From Nilaparvata lugens (Eukaryota > Arthropoda > Insecta > Hemiptera > Delphacidae): 64,000 nucleotides of DNA. The translations under genes and the position numbers were made by a program. The stretch's first letter is position 1. Each line of letters begins with the position of its first letter. Of the stretch, positions 1 to 13,769 are shown in pieces. The notes under the pieces were generated by a model. That model was not told the DNA's origin. It saw nothing but the letters and a program-made list of their open reading frames with translations, and searched no databases. The stretch covers positions 101,488,051-101,552,050 of the forward strand of contig NC_052504.1 in assembly GCF_014356525.2 (NCBI RefSeq). The letters run 5' to 3'.

Positions 1-3000
1 ATTTTTCCATATTCTAATGATATGTGTTCAATGTTTCAAAACAATGAATCTATAACTGGTTAATCATAGTCATTCAATTACATAGTAGGTAACCCCTGCT
101 CCGCTAGAGTCTAATTAAAAAACATGACAAACTGGAAACTTGACGCAATGAACTTGAAGAATTGAAAATAGGCCTATAACCATCCTCGGTTGATAATAAA
201 TCTAAATGCAAAATTTCAAGTTAATCAGTCCAGTAGTTCAGACGTGATGATGCGTCATTCGTGAATTTCCTATCCCTTACGTGTATAAGCCAGTTCTATA
301 CTTTATCATAATATAGATTATATTGAAGCATGACGAATATCTTGATTTAAAAAGAAGAAACCAATCTTATATTTTAATGTTTAATCTACCTCATGTATTG
401 TGTATTCAGTTATTTTTATATTATATTTTAGTAATCCCAGGTCTTTGTAATGAATCAGTTATTCCATCAATTTTTGTTTACCTAAGTAATTGATTCAAAA
501 TAATTTCGAAATACTCCTACAATCCAGTTTGATACTTTCACAGCCTTCAAGTGAAAAGTATATTTTATTCATAGCTCATCCATCGTGAATAATAAAGCAT
601 TATCAGGCCAAATATTGCACGATTTGGCCGTTAATCTTTCGATAGTTTGGACTCGCCAGTGGATGATTCTCCGGTAAGCTGTAATTTCCAGGTAGTTTCT
701 GAGTGAATGATGATAAGTTGTCTCTAAATTGGTTATTACAGCTCATCAATTTCAACCTTTCCAGTTTATTCATTCATTACACCCGAAAAACTTCATATTG
801 AGCTGGATATCACGTCCGTTTTTATGGTCAATTAGTTTCTTTTCCGTGAAAAGCTTTGAGTAGGAGATTTATGGAATGGACGACTCTTGTCACGTAATAG
901 CAGGTCGTTTTATTTTGCGGAGGTAAGAGTTAAGAACTCTTATCAACATCAGTTATTACGAAACGGCAATGATTATTTCTCGAAAGTCAAATTTAATAAG
1001 ACATCACCGTTAAGTTCTCACGCACCGAATCAAGGATCACGTCCATCAGATCAACTGTATGTCAATTTAGAGGTCAAAGGATGAGAATTCGTTGAAATAC
1101 CCAGTGACCTACAATTTAATTTCCGCCGACAGAATCTCCACTTACATCATCAACGCTAATATCATCCTGAAATATTTATGAATTTGATTTGGTAGCGTAT
1201 GAGAAATCACTAAGCATAGAACAATTGAACAAATGTTATGAAGCAAAAAAAAACTCCGAAGACGCAAATTCTAGAATTATAATTTAATTTATTCAAATTT
1301 TCGTCAATGGATAATGAGTTTTCAACACGCTTTGAAGAATTCGATAACCTAGCTACGAGAGACAACAAACACAAAAGTGATTTTATTAATTCAATTGTTG
1401 AGAAAATGTTATACGTGCACCGTTTTGTTATTTCTGATAATTTTGTTATATGCAATTCAATACAATATCTATGCAAAACTGTGAGATGGATTAAATTTCC
1501 TGATTTGTTCATTGATGAATGTGATTCATGTGATTGGTTTCCCCTAGTCATGCTGCAATGAATTTATTTTTATATGGTTTCAAGAAAATATTAGCTATTG
1601 CAGAAAATATATAACTATTTTTTGCTATGGAGAGAACTTTAATACAATGCTTGTATCATTATCACTCGATTATAATTATTAAAGAGTCTACAGATCTATG
1701 AAGTGATTCGGATTAGTTAAATCATTCAACTCGAAGTGTTTTATTGTCGTTGTTTGATATCTATCAGCAATCATAGCGGGCATTTAGAAGATTCAATAGC
1801 ATCACTTCATTGATATGAGGCAGTCGTTTATGCACAAAATTACTCCCGATTGTTTTTAGATTTCTGTTTGTGCAGTGTTATTCACTGCTAGATATTTCAG
1901 AGACGTCAAATTTCAAGTGTGTGTACTATCATTAATGGTCAAACGAGCAATTCAATAACGATTAGGAAAGATCACTATCATTCTACTAATGACAAGTGTT
2001 GAAAACGCATTGATCAATTCATAGACGAAAGATTAGGCTCAAATTACTTATAAAGACTCTTGAAGTCTAATAGCAGTAGCAGATATCTAGAAAGAAACAA
2101 TTCATCAACTATTCCTAACAACTTCCTCCTCCAATATGTTTCAATTTAGAAGTGTAGAGATGAACTTCTCTCTAAATTTTTTAAACTTTATTTAATTATG
2201 AGAAAATTGATAAATACAATTTTTTTCAAGGTCATCATGATAACCATTTGTTAAGACCTATCAACAATCAGCAAAATTACATTTCGACAAACATCATATC
2301 GCAGGGATGACTATTGCTTTTTCTATAAGACTGTTAAAGACTGTAGGAGTCCTCGTGTCTGTATGGACTTATGTGAGTTGAATTTAAATGTTATCACAGA
2401 ATTATGACCGTTTGTTTATAATCCTTCAGCAAATAAATCGTTGAAATATACACACAGTTTCTTGAAGAATCATGGTTTCTGTTTCTGTATGGCGGTGATA
2501 GACCAATACCATGTTTTTCGAAATTGCAATGTGCTTTCAAATGCTAACTGCACACCTACAACTCACTACTCACACCGTAGATGCTATCTCACAGAGTAAT
2601 GCAAAGCTGTTTCTTTATCCTTGACATTATGCTGAGCAATAATTATCACCGGCATAAGGTTCGAAATGGTCGACACTTACATGTGTACTCGTAATATTAT
2701 TTACCTTTCCATCTTAGGAGCTGGAAGTATTGAAGAGCAGAAGACGCAAAATTCGCTGTTGCTGAGCGATAAATGAAGTTCAGTTTCATTATGATTATGA
2801 ACATTGCATTCGGTAACGGATGGGCATTAGGAGAAGAAGATGATTATGAAATAATTTATATTCCCAATCAAATTCTGACACATATAAATGAACAGTCATG
2901 CTTACCAATTACAGATTACGGCAAGATTTATTAATTATTGTAATATTTCAATATTGGATAACTTCGAAAAATGCAAACGAACTGAAAATACTAATACTTT

Positions 3001-4860
3001 ACTATAGAGATTGTCTCAAAATAGCACCATCTACCAAGTCGATAACAGATTTTTAAAAAGCACTTGGTCCAAAATTGATCAAGAATTTTAACTTTGAATA
3101 TGTTCACAAATTGGATAGCATTCGAATGATTCAATGAGCAACATATATAATTGTATGATAAGATAGTCACATAATTAAGAAAGTACTTTCATTTCCATGG
3201 AAATGATAGAGAGGATCAATGAAGAAAAGCCAGTGAAAATCAAAATGCCGCCCAATAAGGAGGGGGGAGCTAGGAAATTTGAGTAATTCTTGGGAGCGGG
3301 GGTTTACGAACCAATTTGTGGGGGGGGGTCTAGTCCAAGAGGGGGGATTTGACACACACCTGCGCCCAATCATCTTCTTGGAGGCCTAATCATCAACTGA
3401 AATAAAAATCAGCTTTCAGTGCAAATTCTTGGATTCATGAATAATAGTCATAAAAGACTATTATTAATCTTTAACGGTCATGTAGGAAAATAATTCTCAC
3501 CTTTTGAAGTAAATAACATTTGACAATTACAACACAGCAATTGAAATAACATTATTTATTTCAACACTTGGGTGTTGAAAGTTTATTTACACTGTAGGTG
3601 AGAGAGGAAGGAAGTTCAAAGATTTAACGGTGCAACAGGTGCTCAATAATCTAGCTAACTTATTTTGAACGTATTAAACAGCATTCTTGAATGATGTCCG
3701 ATAAATCAATTAGAATTAATAAACAAAAAGCTCAACTAATTACAAAGTAGAAAAAAGTTTCAAGTAAGACTATCTCTTATCTGAGAGCATGCAATACAAT
3801 TATTGATTACACTATCAATTCTGGTGCATGCGACTATATCTTTCTTGAACTACATTCTCCCAAGTGTAGTAGAATATGTTGCATCGCATTGAATGACAGA
3901 CAATATTTGATTCGATACTAAAACAATAGAGGACCCTGCATTCACTTCATAAGTTTTTATAGAGGCTGAACAAATTCAGTTTAATGATCAAGGAAGCAAT
4001 TCGATGTTGGTGGTTCTACTTCAGTCGCATGTCGATTGAATGAACTCGATGTGACAGTAGTGTTTATTTAATGCCTAAAATATTTATCATAACTGAAAAC
4101 TGTCCAGAAGAATGTCATTGCATTAGAAAGCGGCAGTAGGAAACGAAATTCGATTCTTCAACTGTAGCTTTGTCCCTGATGTGGTACTGGAGTAGTTATT
4201 ACTGTAATAATTTATTACATATTTAGCTGTCCTTCGATATGCTTTTATTACTAGCAGGTTACTTATCCATAAAATCCTTCGAAGAGGACATTTCAAGGCA
4301 ACTGAGAACGTGGCTAAGAAAAATTGTTGCCCTGAGTACACGGATCTGTAATAGCGATTGCCTCCACTGCAGCGAGGTGAGCTTGACCTTTTCACTGCGT
4401 TTATCAGTCCAAGCTCGATTCGACTTGCTTCACAATGTTTTCTTTCCTATGGTGTACTATTGCAAGAATTGGAATGATCTTCGTTGTGGATAGAATGCGG
4501 TAAAGGTTATTCAATTCACCCACTAGGCAATTTACGGAACATTTTTTCAATTTCTCCCCAGCAATCTATAACTGCAATCAAACTCGAATTCGCTAAGCTT
4601 CCTATTTATCTGTAGCCAATTATCAAGAATGATACCCTCGAATCAGATATGTCCTCAATTTCTGTGTTTTTCTGTCCCCATTCCGAAATGTTTATCATTT
4701 AGCCTTCCATTACATATTCTCATGGTGTTCGATTCCACGACAAAGGTATTTCAAAGGTAATCTGTAAAAAAATAGATTTTCCCTAGGATCAAACAATAAA
4801 GAATCTCAATCCATTGACATGGTACTCACTTACCCACTCACCCATTCATAAACATAACTA
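1..4860. other. Gene-free AT-rich DNA
   Basis: No reading frame here resembles a known protein and none shows coding-like composition. The longest ORFs (for example 887-1084 and 1210-1551) are of the length expected by chance. A short G-rich patch at 3262-3352 resembles the inner part of G-rich hAT-type elements, but no termini were found. The stretch may be intergenic or intronic. Confidence 0.6.
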
Positions 4861-6080
4861 AAAATCTTCTGTTTTTTGCGTTTTGTCAGCTTAATCGAGA
4901 GAAAATGAACAGAGAATGTTCAGTTTTTTGCGTTTTGTCAGCTTAATCGAGAAAAAATGATCAGAAAATGTTCAAATTTGGTACATTATTACAAAAGCTC
5001 AGCTAGGGTCTGACAAAGTTTTACTACATGTAGTTAAAAAATCGGATGCTATTCCAGTGTTTTACTGCATTTTACTGTTTTTTTATTAGCATTTTTCGAG
5101 AACAAATGAACATAAATTGTCAAATTCAATTCAAAAGTTCCGCTTAGCTGTAAAAGTGTTGAATAGGAAGGTTTTTGATATAAAACCAAATATACGCTCA
5201 AAATTAGTGTTTTTTCAGTGTTTCTAGTATTTTTCTGCCTCTTCCCAGCTCTTCCAAAACTAATGGACGGAAAATGTTCAAATTGGTGAACATATTTTAT
5301 ATTTCTTTCTATCTAAGGTATGCAAATGTTGTATTGGAAGGGCTTTAAAATAACGCCTAACATAAGCCTAAATTCTACGGGTTTCTGCTTTTTCTCAGCT
5401 TTTTCAGATTGACAGTGAACGTTGAAATTTAGTGAAAAGGTTTATTCAGCGTCTTGAAATTTTTTGAAGGAAAGAGTTCAATATTTCGTCAAAGATACGC
5501 CAAAATACGTTAAATTTCCTGTTTTTTTCTACATTTCAATGCGTTCTTTTACCTGTTTTAATAATTGACAGGGAATATAAAAGCACAGATAGTTCAACCG
5601 AAGTGGAACAATGTTGTATTAGAAGGGCTTTCAAATAACGCCAATGATACGCCAAAAATCGGTGTTTTTCAGTGTTTTCCTACGTTTTCTCAGATTTTCC
5701 GAGAACAAATGCCTAGCTAGGCTAGTTCACTATATTTGTCAATCAATATTCGATATATCTCATCAAGTGAAACCACATGAGCAAGGCTGTATCAATTTAT
5801 CGATTAATAAAATCAAAATGGTACTTAATCACTCACTCATCATCAGGAGCACTCTCGAGGGGCAATCAGAACATATCTCTAAAAATATCCAAATAAAGGC
5901 CATAAATATGTTTTTATTGCGTTTTCTATACTTTTTTGAGAACTAATAAGCAGGAATTGTTTGACTTTGATAAACAGGTTCAGATCAGGAATAAAGATGT
6001 TGTGTTGAAAAGCCTTTGAAATACATCAAAGAAATGCCAATAATCGGCTTTTCTCAGCTTTTCCGAATCTGAAAATTTAT
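4861..6080. repeat. Degenerate tandem repeat (satellite-like)
   Basis: A run of diverged units, roughly 140-190 bases each, starting near 4870, 5040, 5210, 5380, 5520, 5660 and 5910. Each unit begins with a T-run followed by cagtgttt or gcgttttct, then cagcttttccgagaac, aatgttcaaattgg, a tgttgtattggaagggcttt block and an atacgccaaaaatcggtg block. The first two copies at 4870-4975 are only about 58 bases apart and nearly identical. An unrelated segment at about 5713-5900 interrupts the array. No coding content. Confidence 0.65.
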
Positions 6081-7554
6081 TGACCCGGGAGTTTGATGAC
6101 AAATGGTCTCATTTCTTCTGGCTGGTTCAGCCAGAAAAGTTTGAATGACAAAATGGTCTCATATCAGGCTGAGTCTTAGCTACACGTATAAGGCGAGCGA
6201 AGCAATCCTGCTGGTAGTGTATTGTGATAGTTTTTTATATTTTATCGATTTCCAATATTTGTTATATCGAATTTACCTAGTGTTAAAGAACACATGATTT
6301 GGGACCCAAACGATCTTCCCCTTTGGAGCCGCCACTGCGTCAGAGTGAAGGAATAATACTTTTTCATTATTTTTTGTCCTATGTTGCTTCTAGCGGCTAA
6401 ATCCTGAATACTGGAAATACGCAATAAAAAAATCGAAGCATGAGGTTTTGTTGAAATATAGATTAAGATAAATACTGTAGCCTACCTCCTATTTCAAATG
6501 TTGTAAAAAATGTTGTAGGATGATTCTCGAATGAATAATTGATTATTGTAGATGAGGTATATGACTTCATTGAAATATATGATTTCGATTCTTAAATTTA
6601 GATTGTCTCTTCGGGAACTCCTCGGTAATGAGTCTTTATCAACTGTCAACAAGTATTCTGTTTGACTTGCTGGAATTGATTTGATTCTCAACATTTATAC
6701 CACTAATCTACATAATACATCGGTGAGCGGTGAATGTTTGCAAATAGAGTGTGAATAAATGTTTTAAGTTTTCAATCTAAATTTGTGTACCTAATTTGAG
6801 ACCACTCTGCAGCCTCTTATGCTGGCGCAGCCTAGACGAAGCTACTGAAGCGAAATAGATTACTGTTCACATATGATATTGATACACGGTACCAGACACA
6901 TAAGGAACGACATCACAGGAAAGTTAACCAAAGTTGCAAAAAACTGGTTCCAACAAAAGCCAGTTTTAAGCTTGATACTGTTCTTGGTATATTTTTAACT
7001 GTTTGTGCGAAAAAAGTAGTTCTGGCTTGGAGCGGTGTGGTGTCCAGCAAGGAACTGAACGAGCAGGCAAGAATAAATTACAAGAAAAATTTCCCTTTCA
7101 TTGATCGTGTCCACTCCCGTAATCACAGCTAGGAAAGACTGATTAGAAGGAGGACTAATTAATTTTCTCCAATGATTTGCAGTTTCTTCGTTGCTAGAAC
7201 AAATTAAGTTCTACTTAACTTACAATTTGCTAATCATCTCTCACGCCACTACCTCAGGCCACACTACTATGAAATAGAGGAAAACACTCCGTAATAAACT
7301 AATCATTTTCATTTCATGACCAGGATCAACACCTATAAGATTCCTTGAAGCTAAAGACATTAAACAACTATTGTCATAAAGTGATAAACGTATTAATAAA
7401 TGAAAAATAAGGTCAGTGGTTTAAGATTCAGTTAGGTTCACCACAGCAATAATTAAAGGGAATCGATACGCGGAAATAGTTGAATATTGTAAAGTCGAAA
7501 ATGCAGGACTTATTAAAATTATATTATATTAGAAGTAGTATTGAGACAAGTATG

Positions 7555-7559
<5 letters not shown>
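6081..7559. other. Gene-free DNA with one orphan hAT-type end
   Basis: No convincing exon. At 6325-6337 GGAGCCGCCACTG is the reverse complement of a CAGTGGCGGCTCC terminus typical of hAT-like elements. The other end and a matching 8-bp duplication were not found, so this is a remnant at best. Confidence 0.4.

Positions 7560-7560
<1 letters not shown>

Positions 7561-7616
<56 letters not shown>
7561..7616. repeat. (AT)n microsatellite
   Basis: About 28 uninterrupted AT dinucleotides. Confidence 0.95.
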
Positions 7617-7619
<3 letters not shown>

Positions 7620-7761
7620 GAAACTTACATGACCTAGAATTCAAAATTTGACTAACAAACCTGTGAATGTTCAACAACATTCTGAATAGAATAATATTGT
7701 CAATATTTTCCGCAATTCGCATACAATACACTGTTGAAAGAAAACTCATTGAGTTATTATA

Positions 7762-8968
7762 GTGTGGGCGCAAATGTCATTCCGTGGTCATTTTTGAGCA
7801 ACAGCCGTGGAAGATGTCTCAATTTATTTATTCGTTAGGTCTAGCATAATAAGGATCATGATGATGATAAGTCGAAATCACAGGCAAACACCTCGCCAAA
7901 ATTTTCAGGGTTTTGCTATATCGCTTGTATTTCAATAACCGTTTAAGATATTCAACCGTTTTTTCAGACGAAAATATTTTTAAAATCTTCCTCTACAATT
8001 TTGTCACAGATGTTATTTTGAAGTTTTGGAAATATTCTACAACACTGTGCCAATAATACTAGTGTTTGTCTACTGCGAATACATTATACAGAGTGGAAAG
8101 TGAAATATTGTCCCCGAAAAATGTATGTTTCAAGTTTTTGAAATGGAATAAATAATGGAAAGAGTGGTTGAAATGAGATGATTCTCTTGAACATTATTTT
8201 TTGGTTAATTCTAAACACTTTGGTGGTAAAACCAATCCGATATTTCTCACAATAACTGAATGACAAGCGATATAAAAATTTTGTCAATAATGACCGCCAT
8301 CTTGTATTTTTCAATGATGTCGAATATCTTCGTTGTTTCCATCATCAATATTCTTATTCCTCTTATTGTAACGAAGAGATTGAGACCATTTGCAAGTCTC
8401 TATCTTGAAGTAGTCATGAAAAAATCTATTTTATAGTTCTAGCTTGTTACCTCATGCGTATGGAAAAACGCACCAGAAATCATGCAGGGTTTTCTTTGGA
8501 GGGCGCTGGAGAACTCATTTTTTGACATATCGTTCCAAATTTGGAAAAATGCTCTAAATTTCATAGATTTAAAATTTCTCTGTATCTCTTGCACAAAAAA
8601 ATTATAATGAATGAAATTTGAACAAATTTAGAAAAGAAGTTTTTTTGGGCTTTTGAAGGTTATAACTAAAAAAATATGCGTTTTAGAGGAAAGTTTTATG
8701 AAACAAAAATTGTAGAGGAAGATTTTAAAAATATTTTCGTCTGAAAAAACGGTTGAATATCTTAAACGGTTATTGAAATACAAGCGATATAGAAAAACCC
8801 TGAAAATTTTGGCGGCCATCTTGTTTCCGAGGTGTTTGCCTGTGATTTCGACTTATCATTATCACGATCCTTATCATGCTAGAACTAACGAAAAAATTGA
8901 GAGATCTTTCACCACTGTTACTCAAAAATGACCATGGAGTGCCTTGTTCATGACATTTGCGCCCGGAC
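7762..8968. mobile_element. Long-TIR foldback DNA element
   Basis: Termini GTGTGGGCGCAAATGTCAT and, on the other strand, GTCCGGGCGCAAATGTCAT match at 17 of 19 positions. Arms of about 250-280 bases (7762-8010 and 8690-8968) continue as imperfect inverted repeats, for example tcgaaatcacaggcaaac against its complement near 8835. The bases TATA flank both ends (7758-7761, 8969-8972), so the target duplication is TA or TATA. No transposase is visible, so the element is non-autonomous. Confidence 0.8.
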
Positions 8969-8976
8969 TATATTGG

Positions 8977-9091
<115 letters not shown>

Positions 9092-9850
9092 TTTTATTAA
9101 CTCAAGAGCTTTTACAAACATAGAGTTTCGTCATACAGTAATTTAGAGTCAATACAATATTAATATAAGTTCCATTCCATAGTCTATTCAATATAAATCT
9201 TATCACAGCTTATTTGTTCCACTGCTGAATCAGTCTAGATCATAATTAAATTTTACTATAACAGAAAAACAACAACAACATATCTATTTATGATTAAAAC
9301 AATACCAATAAAATTATTGATAGCATTTATATCACAGTCAGGTCAAATGGAGAATAAAAAGAATCAATCACAGTCAGTTCAAATCACAAAAACATTGTAT
9401 AAAACATAAATAATCTATATCAATCATCCCTACTCAGACTACATACACAAAATGCACATGAATGCGTCAATTATATAAAAATAATCTCAGCATCACGACA
9501 AAATCAGTCAGAACAAAAAATATCTACAAGTTTACACAACTCACAATAGTCATCATGGCCCTCAAAAAACTCATCAGCCGAGTAATATGCTCCTTCAAAA
9601 AACAACTTATAAAGGTCAGCCTTGAACCCTCTCAATACACCGTTAGTGAACAACAGCTTCAAAAAGCGTGGAAGTCTATTATAAAACTTGCACCCCGCAT
9701 AACTAGGCTTCCTCTCAAATAGCTTTATCCTATGAGGCTGATTTTCAAAGTTTTCTTTCCCTCTAGTATTGTACGAATGCATATCGGCTCTAAGTCTGAA
9801 ATTCGTTCTATTTTGGACTGAATACATGATCAGCCTGAAAACAGTTCTAC
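9092..9850 (-). pseudogene. LINE-A piece 5: RT C-terminus and 3' UTR
   Basis: The minus-strand frame 9827-9504 encodes a C-terminal region typical of insect non-LTR retrotransposon polymerases: a HSYNTRGKENF motif, then PHRIKLFERKPSYAGCKFYN, then a FKADLYKLFFEGAYYSADEF end. About 410 bases of non-coding sequence and the (ATT)n tail follow. Upstream it is cut at 9850 by the foldback element 9853-11103. Removing that element joins it in near-continuous frame to the piece at 11106-11363. Clade assignment (jockey/CR1-like) is by general appearance only. Confidence 0.8.
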
Positions 9851-9852
9851 TA

Positions 9853-11103
9853 GTCCAGGCAATGAATACTCAAAAAAGGGTATAGAGGGAAATGTTTGGA
9901 AGACAATTTTTGACCTCGCAGTTCCGTTAAGGTGAGTGAGGAGGTAAACATATCAAAAGTCCCCACCCCTACCCACTGTGCTAAGGGGGTGGGGGTGGTT
10001 CAAAGGGTACCATTTTTTGGTTTCTCGCATATAACTCGAAACCTCTGCATTTTACACACATGACTATTCTATAAGAAATTGAAGCTCACATAATTTCCTA
10101 TAATATTGAACTGACAACTTTTTCTATATCTCTTTCACTTTTCGAGATATCCGCTCTAAAAGATGTGACATTTTTGAAAAAGCACATTTTCCCTCAATTT
10201 TTTGCTATTTTTACTCTTTTAACTTTTTCAATATTCATGGGAAGAATCCATGCTGATCATAAGCTTATAGAGCATCAAACTCTCTTCAATATGATGTATA
10301 ATTTCACAAGTTTACGCACATCCCCACGACTGTTTCAGCAGCTTCAGTGTTGAGTGTGAGATCTTCCGTTATGCAAAAATAGACCAATTGACATAGGAAT
10401 TTGGAAAGAATATTTTGAACACAATTTTTGACTTTGCAGCTTTGTTGGGACCAGTTAGGGGGTGAACATATCAAGAGTCCCCATCCCTATCCCTTGTGCT
10501 AAAGGGATGAGGGTGGTTTAAAAGTTGCATTTTTCAATGTTTTGCTTACACGCTCATATCTTGAGAAAAATGCGTTCAACCGACATGAAAAACTATTCAG
10601 AAATGAAGCATGATAAATTCTCTACAATATTTGCTCTATGGTGATTCGTGATATCTCCAACAGTTTTCGAGATATACGCTCTTAAAAGTGTTGAATTGTT
10701 AAAAATAACAGCTTTTAATTTTATTTTTTTGATGTTTCAGGGCCTACAACTCTCCAACAATGCATCATAAAAATTAATGTTCATCGTAGATTTGTAGAGC
10801 TTTGTTTTCTCTTTAATTTGATGTACTATTTCACTACTTAATGTTTTCCCTCTATTGGTATAGCGAATTCATTATAGGAAATTATGTGAGCTTCAATTTC
10901 TTATAGAATAGTCATGTCTGTAAAATGCATAGTTTTCGATTTATATGCGAGAAACCAAAAAAATGTACCTTTGAACCACCCCACCCCCTAAGCACAGGGG
11001 GTAGGGGTGGGGACTTTTGATATGTTTACCTCCTCTCACTTACCTAAACAGAACTGGGGGGTCAAAAATTGTTCCCCCTATAATAACACTTCGTTGACTG
11101 GGC
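9853..11103. mobile_element. Foldback element I (TA target duplication)
   Basis: Ends are TA|GTCCAGGCAATGAA and TTCGTTGACTGGGC|TA, imperfect inverted repeats. Outer arms of about 260 bases (9853-10112 and 10867-11103) carry the same landmarks in opposite orientation: tcaaaagtccccacccctac, a tctcgcatat block and a gaaattgaagctcacataat block. The interior (10368-10700) is related to 21390-21680 of foldback II. No ORF resembles a transposase. It interrupts LINE-A. Confidence 0.82.
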
Positions 11104-11105
11104 TA

Positions 11106-11363
11106 TACAGTCAGTAGCGATAGCGATTGAATGCTTCTTTACAAGGGTGGTTGTATCCGAGTCCCGCCAGATACCTACACTTCTGTGTATGAGGAAAATT
11201 CTATCCAAGTTCGTTTTTGATGAACTGCCCCACAATTCAATACCATATACTAAGTGTGTATACTAGTATGAATATACTTCTTGAAATTTTACTAATAAGA
11301 TCATCTATATTTGTACTCAAGTGAGCGGCTGTCTATAAGTATGCCAAGTAGCTTAACAACATT
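11106..11363 (-). pseudogene. LINE-A piece 4: RT thumb region
   Basis: On the minus strand the piece reads, with small frame slips, a VVKLLGILIDSR block, then STNIDDLISKISRS, then GIELWGSSSKTNLDRI and YLAGLGYNHPCKEAFNRY. These are conserved C-terminal landmarks of CR1/jockey-like polymerases. It lies between foldback I and the RTE-type insertion whose downstream target copy is 11353-11363. It is one genomic piece of the element continued at 20299-20482. Confidence 0.75.
11353..11363. repeat. Target-site copy (3' side) of the RTE-type LINE
   Basis: TTAACAACATT here matches TTGACAACATT at 20288-20298 with one mismatch. Both lie exactly at the element boundaries and within LINE-A coding sequence, as expected for target-primed insertion. 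Confidence 0.7.
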
Positions 11364-13175
11364 CTTCTTCTTCTTCTAGTGCGTCTCCTATCGGAGGTCG
11401 CTATCAGCACAGCAATCCAGATTTTATTCACCGCCGCTCAAAACAAGTCTTGCTACTGCAGTCAAACCAATCCCTCAAATTTTTAAGCCAGGAAACACGT
11501 CGCCTTCCTACACTCCTTTTTCCGCTGATTTTTCCTTGAACTATAGTCTGCAGAGTTATATTTGTGGCTTCTCATTAGATGTCCAAGGTTCAGGAGGTTC
11601 CTCTTTTTTATGGTGTAAACAATTTCACATTGTTTATTCATTTTCCCTAGGATTTCCATGTTGGTGACTCTCCGTCCACGGTATCCGCCACATCCTGCGG
11701 TAGCACCCATCTCAAAGGCTCCAACTTATCCATATGGTTCTTTTTGAGGGTCCATGATTCCATCCCCTACAAGAGAGTGGAAAACACGTAACAGCGTAAC
11801 ATCCTCATTTTCAATTCTATATTTATGTCCCGGCTCGCGAACAATTTTTTCATTTTTACAAATGTCGATCTGCATCTCAATCCTTTTTCTCATCTCTCCC
11901 GTCGAATCCCCCCTTTCCTCCACCCACGTCCCCAGATATCTATACTTATGGACCCTCTCTATGACTGTACCATCCACCATTACGTTTGTCTGAATTTGTC
12001 TATTCAAGCTTTCCTGACCACCATTAATTTGGTTTTCTTCAGATTCAATTTCAACCAAATTCACCACATCTGTCATGCAATTTTTGGATCAATCTTTGCA
12101 TATCCTCCATATTGCTTGTCACAAGACAGTGTCATCAGCATACCTTATATTATTTATGGCTTCTCATTTATATTATATGCCCGCCAACTCCTCCTCCAAA
12201 ACTTCATTGAAGATAGCTTCGCTGTAGACATTAAAAAGGAGTGGAGACAAAATACAGCCCTGTCTACCGCTCGGCGGATCTCGATTTCCTCAGTCAATTG
12301 ATTCTCTATTCTTGCAGCCGCCTTCTGACCCCAATAAAGATTGCTGATTATTTTTATATCGCCCGCATCAATGCCCTTGTTGTCAAGCAACCTGTACATC
12401 ACTCCATGCCTTACCTTGTCAAATGCCTTTTCAAAATCTGTGAAACAGGCATAAACGTCTTGATTCATGTCTAGGCATCTCTGGAAAAGCACATTAACCC
12501 AAAGAGAGCCTCTCTTGTTGCGAGCCCTTCTCGAATCCAATTGGGTATTGCTTATCCCTTCCTCAAGTTTTCTATATACCTTTTGTGTATAATTTTAGAA
12601 ACAACTTTAGGGTATGGCTCATAAGCACAATAGATCTATATCAGTGCACTCCTTGGGTTAGGTTTCTAAGAATAATTACAAAAGTGGAGATCAACCATTG
12701 TGTGGGTTCTCCCTTCTCATAAAGGTTCACAAGAATATCAATTACATCTTCATCAAGAGCTTGATGATCTCTATGGGGTTCTGATCTGGACCTGCAACTC
12801 TACCTGCTTTCATTACTTTTGAAGCATATTCCACTTCTGATCTCAATATCATCAAAGTACTTCCCTCTCTCTACAACTGGTCTTACGGTCTTTCGTCTTG
12901 GGAGAGCTCCTGAGAGATATGCTTTCCATCTCTTTAGTTTTTCCTTCACATCAGTTATAATACTCCCGTCCTTATTCTTTATTATTTGTACTCGCTCTGC
13001 TTCGCGCGACATCCACCAGTTCTTTAACCTTCTTATGCACATGGAAGCTGTCAAAATTCTTCTCCAATACTTCTATTTCTTCACATTGTAATGTCAGATA
13101 CTCTTCCTTAGCCTCTCTTATACTCTTTTGAATTCCTTTCTGTAGTTCTCTATATTCTTCTTCCTTGCCCTTGCT
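11364..13175 (-). pseudogene. RTE-type LINE, 3' part (reverse transcriptase)
   Basis: Minus-strand frames give linker and polymerase regions of a non-LTR element of the kind often misnamed craniofacial development protein 2. A coiled linker (EEEYRELQKGIQKSIREAKE) is followed by DVYACFTDFEKAFDKVRH, then an RRAVRQGCILSPLLFNVY-type block split between frames, then the catalytic RYADDTVL near 12143. The HKYRYLGTWVEERGD block and a C-terminal LGHLMRSHKY block come after. The 3' end is a short AGAAGAAG tail at 11364-11377. Several frameshifts make it non-functional as assembled. The 5' half lies beyond the hAT-like insert at 19118-20287. Confidence 0.85.
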
Positions 13176-13769
13176 CAGGGGCCCAGCCCCCCAAGGGCAA
13201 TGGCGCATGCCCCCCCAATCCAAGTGTAATGCCCCCCCCCAAGATTCCAATTCCCAACCCTTTAGTTTTTAACATTAGTCAGTGCTCAGTGTATGACAAT
13301 AGAATTCACATCTTACATTCTAATCTTCCAAAGGACATTATTCACCTTTGTTCTTGTGGGGAATTCTTTCTGTTTCCATAATATTATAAAAATATATACC
13401 ATCGTTTCTTATCTCTTTTAAAGTAGAAATAAAGTACCTCTTGATATTATTTTTGAGACTAGCAGTGCACCCGTTCTTTTCGGGAGGACTAAAAAGTACT
13501 ACATCACATCAGGAAAACTACATGACAAATATTTTAATAGGATATTAAAAGATAAGTGAGGGAGGCTTTGCTTTTTAAATGTAAAGGTTACTTATAAAAA
13601 GTTGAATAATAATATCATGATATTCTTTTATTGCAAAAGAATATTTTGCATAGCAATTTGGTGAACATTCATACAAATTTGGACCAATTTTATTCATACA
13701 ATATAATGTCGGCAAGTTTAGGTATTCTAAATCCTATACTATTAAACGACAATTTCTGTTTAGATGTTT

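Noticed and set aside
887..1084. 65-residue ORF, Arg/Ser/Asn-rich
   Set aside because: Chance-length frame with no domain and no context.
4239..4493. Overlapping ORFs at 4123-4493 as a small gene
   Set aside because: No similarity, no splice or promoter context, chance length.
7519..7773. Minus-strand ORF with a long IYIYIY run
   Set aside because: Product of the (AT)n microsatellite.
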